Positions 1 to 4,926 of a stretch of 5,656 nt of DNA are shown here, in pieces. Below the pieces are notes generated by a model. It did no database searches and was not told where the DNA came from. It was given only the letters and a program-made list of their open reading frames with translations. The position numbers were made by a program, and so were the translations under genes. The DNA is from an uncultured Synergistales bacterium (GTDB lineage: Bacteria; Synergistota; Synergistia; Synergistales; Aminobacteriaceae): positions 1-5,656 of the forward strand of contig CAJODX010000072.1 in the NCBI GenBank assembly GCA_905233295.1, in the 5' to 3' direction. Numbering within the stretch: the first letter of the stretch is position 1; every line of letters starts with the position of its first letter.

Positions 1-123
1 AAAGTTTTCCTCAAAACATTTTTCAAAGAAAAGCATTCTCTTCATTCTGAATTTGTGAGCAATGCCGTTCTCGTTGCGTGCGTTGAAATGATACTGCAAA
101 AATTTTTTGACAGTGCCGGGCAT
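1..123 (-). CDS. Unrecognised protein, 5' end only (runs off left edge)
   Basis: Reading the minus strand from an ATG at 123-121 gives 41 uninterrupted codons to the window edge, beginning MPGTVKKFLQYHFNARNENG and continuing with a basic, aromatic stretch (residues such as HKFRMKRMLFFEKCF). The start is supported by a strong Shine-Dalgarno GGAGGT on the minus strand (complement of 133-138), nine bases before the ATG. There is no signal peptide or membrane segment in the visible part. I do not recognise a family; the fragment is short, basic and rich in Lys, Arg and Phe. It is transcribed divergently from the rest of the window, so it is probably a separate transcription unit. The coding call rests on the ribosome binding site and the open frame only, and the frame is too short to be statistically compelling by itself. 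Confidence 0.6.
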   Translation of the reverse strand, partial: MPGTVKKFLQYHFNARNENGIAHKFRMKRMLFFEKCFEENF

Positions 124-132
124 CGTAAAAAT

Positions 133-138
133 ACCTCC
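133..138 (-). promoter_or_regulatory. Shine-Dalgarno of the leftward gene
   Basis: The plus strand reads ACCTCC, so the minus strand reads GGAGGT, nine bases before the ATG at 123-121. This is near-consensus and is the main support for the leftward partial gene. Confidence 0.65.
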
Positions 139-218
139 GTGAAAATTTTTTCAGCAGAAAAAACGCACGACCATATTCAACGCCGGATTCTGTGTTATAA
201 TATTATTTAACAGAAGAG

Positions 219-232
219 CAGTTGAAAAACTG
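219..232. other. Short hairpin with GAAA tetraloop
   Basis: CAGTT (219-223), GAAA (224-227) and AACTG (228-232) form a perfect five-base-pair stem capped by a GNRA-type tetraloop when read on the plus strand. No T-run follows, so it is not a standard intrinsic terminator. A TATAAT at 196-201 would place a start near 208, just upstream, so it could be the first hairpin of a short transcript, but nothing else supports an RNA gene. Confidence 0.25.
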
Positions 233-311
233 ACCGTGCGTTACTTTATATTTGCCAAAAAATATTTTAGCACAAATCTTCTGTTTTTTCATGTTGCCTT
301 TTTTTAATTAA

Positions 312-365
312 GAAAAATTTTTCAAAGTGAACTAAAATAACTTCAAAATCTGAAAAAATTTTTTC
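312..365. repeat. A-tract/T-tract palindromes
   Basis: GAAAAATTTTTC at 312-323 and GAAAAAATTTTTTC at 352-365 are perfect 12- and 14-base palindromes; similar imperfect copies lie near 141-151 and 381-404. Such tracts produce intrinsic DNA curvature and often lie upstream of promoters. Comparable AAATTT runs also appear inside genes and in the leaders at 4051-4058 and 4895-4903, so this may be a genome-wide habit rather than a specific site. Confidence 0.45.
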
Positions 366-412
366 TTTTCACGTGCTTTCAAAATTTTTGTGAAAAAATT
401 TTCCCTTCAAAC

Positions 413-430
413 ATAACGTTGTTATATAAT
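413..430 (+). promoter_or_regulatory. Putative -10 box with overlapping dyad, upstream of the TPR gene
   Basis: TATAAT at 425-430 matches the -10 consensus exactly and would start transcription near 437, giving a leader of about 20 bases before the TTG at 458. A dyad ATAAC-GTT-GTTAT (413-425) overlaps its left edge and could be an operator. There is no recognisable TTGACA-like -35 around 401-407, so the call rests on the -10 and the position; A-tracts just upstream could act as an UP element. Confidence 0.4.
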
Positions 431-439
431 TTTTCGTTC

Positions 440-446
440 AGAGGTG
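440..446 (+). promoter_or_regulatory. Ribosome binding site that decides the TPR gene start
   Basis: AGAGGTG lies eleven bases before TTG 458. The frame extends upstream to another TTG at 419, but that start has no purine-rich ribosome binding site and would put the TATAAT at 425-430 inside the coding region. An in-frame ATG at 473 is a further alternative. Confidence 0.5.
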
Positions 447-457
447 AATTTTTAATT

Positions 458-1867
458 TTGAATCAGGATTTTATGGAATGGCTTAAAGCTGACAGCACTG
501 GCGAAAAAATTTCTGGGACAGGACTTCTTCTTGCCCCTGTGAATCCTGACACCCCATCTCAAGATAAAGACACTGAAAATTTTAATTTTGCCGAAGCCGA
601 ACTCAAAACTCCAGAAGAAAAAAACAAAGCTGAAAACTCTGAAAACGAAAATCTTTCTTCGGATATTTTTGAACCTGACGAACAAATTCAAGATGATTTT
701 TCTGAAGAAGATGAAAATAAAGAAGATGAAGATGATAAAAATGAAGATGATTTTCAAAATTTTCAGGTTACAGAAGAATCTGAAATCGAACCTAAACCGG
801 AAATAGAAGAAGAATCTGAAGAATATGACGATGAGGCAGAATCTGACGGCGAAATTCAAAATTCATGGAACGAAACAGCAGGCTTTGCCTTAAATCTTAA
901 CGAGCCGCCGCCAGAACTCTGGACTCGTATCAGCGAAAACGAATATGAAGATTATGAAGAGGAAAATGAAGACGAAGAACTCGACTATGAACAGGGAATG
1001 AGTCTTCAGGGTGCTGCGTATGTTCCAAAGTCAAAAAACAAATCTGAAGACGGAAAAAATTTCACAGAAAAGCTTCATAAAACTCTCAGAGGACGAAAAC
1101 AAAAGGCTGAACAGCTTCGCGAACAGGAAGAAAAGAAACCTCATCACCCATACCGTTCACGTGCTGTTATAATTTCATCAACGCTTTTAATGTTGCTGGG
1201 CTTTGCGTTCTTGGCTTTATGGCTTATTCAACAGTGGACTCCATCGAAGATTAACGAGCGGGCAAATGCAAAACTTCAAAACGGAGATTACGAAGGCGCA
1301 ATGAATTTATTTCAGCGCGGCTATAAACGTTATCCGTATGTTTTGACATTTTTGACAGGGCTTGCGAAGTCTTCAGAGCTCGCCGGACATATTCAGACTG
1401 CAAACGCGGCTTGGGAGGCTTATATAAATCTTCTTCCCGATGATGACATTGAAAATAAAACTCTCGCTCAGCTTGAATTAAGTCGAATTAATGGGAATGA
1501 AACCTCAGAGAATAAAAAAGAAGAAGACACAAAAGAAAAAGAAACTCCGCCCGAAGACCAACAGACTTTGACTGAAAAAAAAGAAAAAGAAAAAGAATCT
1601 GGAGCGCACATTTCTTTCACATTCGATGACTTCCTGAGAGAAGGCAATGAAGCTTACAACTTAAAGCTTTACAACTCTGCCGTAATTTATTTTCATCGCG
1701 CAATCGAACTCAATGGCAGTGATGTGAGAGCATATATTGGGCTTGCGGCATCTTACAGAGCGAAAAGAATGTATTTTGACGCTAAAAGGATTCTCGATGA
1801 AGCCAGACGAAAATTCAAATGGAATCCGACAATCGAAACAGAATTAAAAATTTTGGAAGGGGAATAA
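458..1867 (+). CDS. Membrane-anchored TPR protein with acidic N-terminal region
   Basis: From TTG 458 the product is 469 residues. Residues about 67-180 are extremely rich in Glu, Asp and Asn and probably disordered. A basic stretch follows (about 210-235, including RGRKQK and YRSR), then one hydrophobic segment at about 236-260 (AVIISSTLLMLLGFAFLALW). The positive-inside rule puts the acidic half in the cytoplasm and the C-terminal half outside. That half has two TPR-like units at about 265-330 (with the pattern NGDYEGAMNLFQRGY), a Lys/Glu-rich linker at about 340-385, and two more TPR-like units at about 389-457. TPRs usually mediate protein binding, so a scaffold or assembly role is likely, but the partner is unknown and I recognise no named family. 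It overlaps the leader of the LUD gene, so the two are probably cotranscribed. The fold call is firm; the start (458, with 473 or 419 as alternatives) is less so. Confidence 0.85.
   Translation: MNQDFMEWLKADSTGEKISGTGLLLAPVNPDTPSQDKDTENFNFAEAELKTPEEKNKAENSENENLSSDIFEPDEQIQDDFSEEDENKEDEDDKNEDDFQNFQVTEESEIEPKPEIEEESEEYDDEAESDGEIQNSWNETAGFALNLNEPPPELWTRISENEYEDYEEENEDEELDYEQGMSLQGAAYVPKSKNKSEDGKNFTEKLHKTLRGRKQKAEQLREQEEKKPHHPYRSRAVIISSTLLMLLGFAFLALWLIQQWTPSKINERANAKLQNGDYEGAMNLFQRGYKRYPYVLTFLTGLAKSSELAGHIQTANAAWEAYINLLPDDDIENKTLAQLELSRINGNETSENKKEEDTKEKETPPEDQQTLTEKKEKEKESGAHISFTFDDFLREGNEAYNLKLYNSAVIYFHRAIELNGSDVRAYIGLAASYRAKRMYFDAKRILDEARRKFKWNPTIETELKILEGE
704..752 (+). repeat. GAAGATGA-type low-complexity tract
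   Basis: Repeats of GAAGAT and GATGAA with interspersed AAA encode a run of Glu, Asp, Lys and Asn inside the TPR gene's acidic region. The purine-rich strand makes the tract prone to slippage, so length may vary between strains. It also creates spurious reading frames in other frames here. Confidence 0.55.
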
Positions 1868-1873
1868 AAAATT

Positions 1874-2512
1874 TTGATACATGAAAACGTTGTCAAGGCA
1901 AACGAAATTATCGGCAATGACGCTGTGAAGGCTCTCAAACGCAGAGGCTTTGAAGCTGAATATGTTCCAACAGGCGCGGACGCTCTCAGGAGAATTTTGG
2001 AGATTATTCCTGTGTCGGCTTCAGTTGGGATTCCCGGTACTGTAACGGTAAGAGACATCGGCGCACTTGATGCACTTAAAGAACGCGGCAATATTGTTTA
2101 TCAGCATTGGGGAAAAATGACTCCGGCGGAAACACGCGAGGCAAGATTCAAAGAAAATGAAGCTGACGTTTTTTTAACGAGCGCGAACGCTTTGACACGC
2201 GATGGACAAATCATCAACATTGACGGCACAGGCAACAGAGTAGCCGGTATGGCATGGGGGAACGGACTTGTTTTGTTCGTGATAGGCATCAACAAACTTT
2301 CCTTCAGTCTTGAAGACGGCATCAAACGCGCTCAGGCTGCAACAATCCCCAACGCTATAAGGCAAAATGTTGAAACCGCCTGTGTCAAAGCCGGACATTG
2401 CGTTCACTGTCTCAATGAAGACAGCATGTGCCGAGCAATTTTGATTTTGAATCAGGCTGTCAAAGGCAGAAAATATCACGTCATCATCGTGGGCGAAGAT
2501 CTGGGATATTGA
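1874..2512 (+). CDS. LUD-domain protein (LutC/YkgG-like, DUF162)
   Basis: 212 residues, full length for a single-domain LUD protein. Family features are visible in order: an N-terminal helical part with RRGFEAEYVPTGADAL; a glycine loop at about 52-58 (GIPGTVT) followed by RDIGALDAL; NALTRDGQIINIDGTGNRVA around residues 104-123, the most conserved stretch; GINKL; and a C-terminal cysteine cluster C170-x5-C176-x2-C179-x6-C186, ending in VGEDLGY. LUD proteins include the LutC subunit of lactate oxidation, but many stand-alone members have no known reaction. No LutA- or LutB-like gene is in this window, so a lactate role is not supported; the cysteines could hold a metal or Fe-S cluster, which is inference. 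The TTG start sits six bases after the TPR stop, with GGAAGGGG (1855-1862) inside the end of that gene, suggesting translational coupling. Cytoplasmic: no signal or membrane segment. Confidence 0.88.
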   Translation: MIHENVVKANEIIGNDAVKALKRRGFEAEYVPTGADALRRILEIIPVSASVGIPGTVTVRDIGALDALKERGNIVYQHWGKMTPAETREARFKENEADVFLTSANALTRDGQIINIDGTGNRVAGMAWGNGLVLFVIGINKLSFSLEDGIKRAQAATIPNAIRQNVETACVKAGHCVHCLNEDSMCRAILILNQAVKGRKYHVIIVGEDLGY

Positions 2513-2572
2513 ACTTGAGTGAAAAATTAAAATTTAAAAAATAAAAAACGAAAGGAAGATGTAAAAAAAATT
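2513..2572 (+). other. Spacer with weak, distant ribosome binding site
   Basis: These 60 bases are almost all A and T apart from AAGGAAG at 2552-2558. That lies 14 bases before the ATG at 2573, longer than the spacing of the other genes here, and an A-run fills the gap. There is no hairpin terminator, so read-through from the LUD gene is likely. Initiation of the NYN gene may be comparatively weak. Confidence 0.45.
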
Positions 2573-4045
2573 ATGAGTGATTTCAGCATTGTCGATGTGC
2601 TTGACGATGACAAAAAAATTTCATTGCAAAATTTTTCGGAAAATTTGCCGATGAAAGATACTCCGAGAACAAAACGCGAAATAGTTTCAAAGGTGGCTTT
2701 CCTGTTCGGGGTTGAGGATAAATATTTCGGTATTGGTCAGAATGAAAATGTGAATCCGCAGTTTTACAGAAGCGTTTACGATGAAATGAATCTTGATAAA
2801 GAAGCCCGCATAGTCAGAAATCTTTGCAGAATCAGAACAAAAATTCAAAGAAATTTCAAAGCAATCCTGATAGAAATGACCTCCGACATTAAAAATCTTG
2901 ATTCAATGCCCGATTTAATTCCTCAGGATGCTCTGAAAACTCTCGAAGATGACGGCATTCAATTTGTAAGGGCACGGCGCAGACTCGATGAATATGTTGT
3001 TGATGTTCACAATTATCTTTTGCCGCACGTTCCGAATTGTCAGAAATTTTTCTCAGACTGGATAAAATGGCAGTACATCAGAAATTTATTTTTCATTAAT
3101 AAGGGCAACACCACCGAAGGCAACAAGGAAGCCGCGCGGGTTTATACGGAATTTCGGGATTTATTTCCGTATCAGTCGTTCATAAACTGGGAGCCTGATG
3201 AAAGCGACGGAAATATTCTGCGTGATGATGCAAAATTTCTTCCGATTTTATATGAACACAACAGAGACAGATTTTATGACATGAGCAAAGTTACCGAAGC
3301 CGGTGATGCTGCGTTGACTAGTCCCGAAGAATTTTTTGCAGCCTCGCAACGTATCATCATTGCCATTGACTGCGAGAACGCCGACCCGTGCAAAGTCATC
3401 GGGATAATGAAAGATTTAGAGGCTAAAGGAATGACTGAAAAAATCGCAAAAATTCTGCTCGTTGATGACGAACACACCTCTTCTCAATGGAGGGCACTGA
3501 GACGCAGCGAAAATCTTCCTCTTGAATATTATCTCACTGACAGAGTAAAAGATGAAAAATCCGCCGTTGATGTTGCGTTGACGATAAAATTTTACCGCGA
3601 TATTATCGAGAGCAAAATGTCGGGCAATCCTGTTGACGCCGCGATAATAGTTTCAAGCGACTGCGATTTCTGGCCTTTGATTGAACTTACTCCGGAAGTT
3701 AAATTTCTTGTGATGCTGGAATATGACAACTGTTCGCAGGCATATTATCAGCGACTTCAGAACAACGATGTGCCTTTCTTTTACATTGATGAATATTTCA
3801 CGTCCGGTAATCTTGAATTAAAAACCGAAGTTGTTTTGCAAGAGGTCATTCGCGAAATTGAAGAAAATCATTTGAGCAAATTAAATTTATTTTCCGTGAT
3901 TAACAGAGCCTTGTCGAAAATCGATCTAAAAATGAACGAAACTGAAATTTCGCAGTTCATTGAAAAATATATCGCGAATATGACTGTCGGCTTTGCCAAA
4001 AACGGAAGTGCTGTCCTTCAAAACAAACCTGTTCTGAAATATTAA
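2573..4045 (+). CDS. NYN/PIN-type putative ribonuclease with novel N-terminal region
   Basis: 490 residues. The central part (about 258-400) has the NYN (PIN-like nuclease) signature: a hydrophobic strand then D266-C-E268-N269 (IIIAIDCEN); a helix carrying K329 and D333 (EKSAVDVALTIK); and a strand ending S-S-D363-C-D365-F (IIVSSDCDFWPLI). The expected acidic metal-binding residues are all present, so it should be an active metal-dependent RNase, though its substrate cannot be read from the sequence. Residues 1-255 are a long, largely helical, charged and aromatic region that I do not recognise. Residues about 415-490 look like a small winged-helix unit (two helices, then the hairpin MTVGFAKNGSAVLQ), reminiscent of LOTUS-type domains that accompany some NYN proteins; this is tentative. 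Cytoplasmic: no signal or membrane segment. It lies 60 bases after the LUD gene and 26 before the nucleosidase gene, so it is probably in the same transcript. ATG is the only plausible start. Confidence 0.83.
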   Translation: MSDFSIVDVLDDDKKISLQNFSENLPMKDTPRTKREIVSKVAFLFGVEDKYFGIGQNENVNPQFYRSVYDEMNLDKEARIVRNLCRIRTKIQRNFKAILIEMTSDIKNLDSMPDLIPQDALKTLEDDGIQFVRARRRLDEYVVDVHNYLLPHVPNCQKFFSDWIKWQYIRNLFFINKGNTTEGNKEAARVYTEFRDLFPYQSFINWEPDESDGNILRDDAKFLPILYEHNRDRFYDMSKVTEAGDAALTSPEEFFAASQRIIIAIDCENADPCKVIGIMKDLEAKGMTEKIAKILLVDDEHTSSQWRALRRSENLPLEYYLTDRVKDEKSAVDVALTIKFYRDIIESKMSGNPVDAAIIVSSDCDFWPLIELTPEVKFLVMLEYDNCSQAYYQRLQNNDVPFFYIDEYFTSGNLELKTEVVLQEVIREIEENHLSKLNLFSVINRALSKIDLKMNETEISQFIEKYIANMTVGFAKNGSAVLQNKPVLKY

Positions 4046-4056
4046 CTCAAATTTTT

Positions 4057-4065
4057 AAGGAGTGA
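4057..4065 (+). promoter_or_regulatory. Ribosome binding site fixing the exported nucleosidase start
   Basis: AAGGAGTGA lies six bases before TTG 4072. It is a strong site and shows that translation begins upstream of the signal peptide rather than at the start of the enzyme domain, where there is neither an initiation codon nor a comparable site. Confidence 0.7.
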
Positions 4066-4071
4066 TTTTTT

Positions 4072-4845
4072 TTGAAAAAAATTTTTGTGTTTTTATTTTC
4101 ACTTGCGATAACGTTCGCACCGTTTAGCGCATCTGCGTCTGACATTTCAACAAAAATCGGCATAATCGGCGCAATGGATATTGAACTCGAAACTTTGAAA
4201 CAAGCCGCCGAAATTTCAGACAAAATTACACGAGCCGGCATGGAATTTTGCGAAGGTAAGCTTGGAGATACCGAAGTCGTAATCGTCAAGTGCGGAATGG
4301 GAAAAGTCAACGCCGGAATATGTGCGCAAATTTTAATCGACTTATTCAACGTAACCCACGTCATTAACACAGGCGTAGCAGGTTCACTCAATAACGCTTT
4401 AAATATTGGCGATATTGTCGTAGCCGTTGATATTGTTCAGCATGATTATGACGTAACACCGATAGGTTTCAGGAAGGGTGAAATTCCCTACACCGGGCTT
4501 GTGGCATTTAAGACCGATGAATCTTTACGCACGAAGGCTGTTGAAGCTGTAAGGAACGCCGCGCCTGGTATTCATGTTATCGAAGGACGAATCTGTACGG
4601 GCGATCAATTTATCTCGACGAAAGAACAGAAAGAAAAAATCATATCGTCCTTCGGGGGAGACTGCTGCGAAATGGAAAGCGGTGCGGTTGCGCAAGTATG
4701 CTATCTGAATCACGTTCCGTTCGTAATCATTCGCGCAATTTCTGATAAAGCCGATGCCACAGAAACGCCGGACTTTCACGAGTTTGAATCAAAGGCTGCC
4801 AAACTCTGCGCGGCTGCTACGGAGTACATGGTGAAAAATTTTTAG
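4072..4845 (+). CDS. mtnN: Exported 5'-methylthioadenosine/S-adenosylhomocysteine nucleosidase
   Basis: 257 residues from TTG 4072. MTAN hydrolyses methylthioadenosine, S-adenosylhomocysteine and 5'-deoxyadenosine to adenine plus the (thio)ribose moiety. The domain starts at residue 28 with KIGIIGAMDIE, aligning with the N-terminus of the E. coli enzyme; E38 matches its E12. INTGVAGSL gives the phosphorylase-fold glycine loop, with Val where E. coli has Ser76. E200-M-E202 matches E172/E174 in ribose binding, and RAISD with D225 matches the catalytic Asp197. All key residues are intact. Unlike the usual cytoplasmic enzyme of about 230 residues, it has a classical Sec signal peptide at 1-22 or so: MKK, a hydrophobic core, then an Ala/Ser-rich cleavage site near SASAS-D. 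There is no lipobox Cys, so a soluble extracytoplasmic enzyme is expected. Exported MTANs are known, for example Borrelia Bgp. It lies 26 bases after the NYN gene. Function is near certain; location is inferred. Confidence 0.93.
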   Translation: MKKIFVFLFSLAITFAPFSASASDISTKIGIIGAMDIELETLKQAAEISDKITRAGMEFCEGKLGDTEVVIVKCGMGKVNAGICAQILIDLFNVTHVINTGVAGSLNNALNIGDIVVAVDIVQHDYDVTPIGFRKGEIPYTGLVAFKTDESLRTKAVEAVRNAAPGIHVIEGRICTGDQFISTKEQKEKIISSFGGDCCEMESGAVAQVCYLNHVPFVIIRAISDKADATETPDFHEFESKAAKLCAAATEYMVKNF

Positions 4846-4862
4846 AAAGAAAACGCAGCTGA

Positions 4863-4868
4863 TATAAT
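4863..4868 (+). promoter_or_regulatory. Putative -10 box for the DUF3798 gene
   Basis: TATAAT at 4863-4868 is an exact -10 match, 58 bases before the DUF3798 start, within an 81-base gap. The -35 position (about 4839-4845, T-rich) is poor. It suggests independent transcription of this secreted protein, with a leader of roughly 50 bases. Confidence 0.4.
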
Positions 4869-4910
4869 ATTCACGATTTAAGATTTTTCACTTCAAATTT
4901 TTAAATTTCA

Positions 4911-4918
4911 AAAGGAGG
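4911..4918 (+). promoter_or_regulatory. Strong ribosome binding site of the DUF3798 gene
   Basis: AAAGGAGG ends eight bases before TTG 4927. It is the best Shine-Dalgarno in the window, which fits a highly expressed secreted binding protein and fixes the TTG start directly before a signal peptide. Confidence 0.75.
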
Positions 4919-4926
4919 ATTTTATT

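Larger units (their letters stand above)
77..242. repeat. CGTGCGTT 8-mer, three copies in two orientations
   Basis: CGTGCGTT occurs at 77-84 and 235-242 on the plus strand, and its reverse complement AACGCACG occurs at 162-169. The first copy lies inside the leftward coding fragment; the other two form an inverted pair bracketing the possible promoter cluster near 196-207. They could be operator half-sites or could be chance. No protein is known to bind here. Confidence 0.3.
124..457. other. Divergent intergenic region, no confident gene
   Basis: These 334 bases separate the leftward gene from the rightward TPR gene. They are very A+T-rich and contain: the leftward gene's ribosome binding site (133-138); a TATAAT-like cluster at 196-207 that reads as a plausible -10 on either strand but has no good -35; a small hairpin (219-232); copies of an inverted 8-mer (162-169 and 235-242); A-tract/T-tract palindromes (312-323 and 352-365); and a dyad plus TATAAT just before the rightward gene (413-430). 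It presumably holds promoters for both directions. No tRNA-like or rRNA-like structure was seen. Confidence 0.6.

Noticed and set aside
304..323. T-run, TTAATTAA and A-run as an intrinsic terminator
   Set aside because: The stem would be almost all A-T pairs with no G+C core, and no gene ends here; it is better described as an A-tract palindrome.
419..457. Upstream extension of the TPR gene to TTG 419
   Set aside because: It has no ribosome binding site and would place the exact TATAAT at 425-430 and the AGAGGTG at 440-446 inside the coding region. TTG 458 fits both better.
452..859. Minus-strand frame of 135 codons opposite the acidic region
   Set aside because: Its product is a monotonous Phe/Ile/Arg sequence, the antisense reading of a GAA/GAT-rich tract, and the opposite strand encodes a clear TPR protein.
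1753..2479. Minus-strand frames opposite the TPR and LUD genes
   Set aside because: They overlap well-supported genes, lack family features, and reflect codon bias on the opposite strand.
2559..2564. Start-stop mini-ORF (ATG TAA) before the NYN gene
   Set aside because: The ATG directly abuts the GGAAG with no spacer, so a ribosome could not use it.
4525..4779. Minus-strand frame opposite the nucleosidase gene
   Set aside because: It lies entirely inside a gene with an intact active site and shows no recognisable domain.
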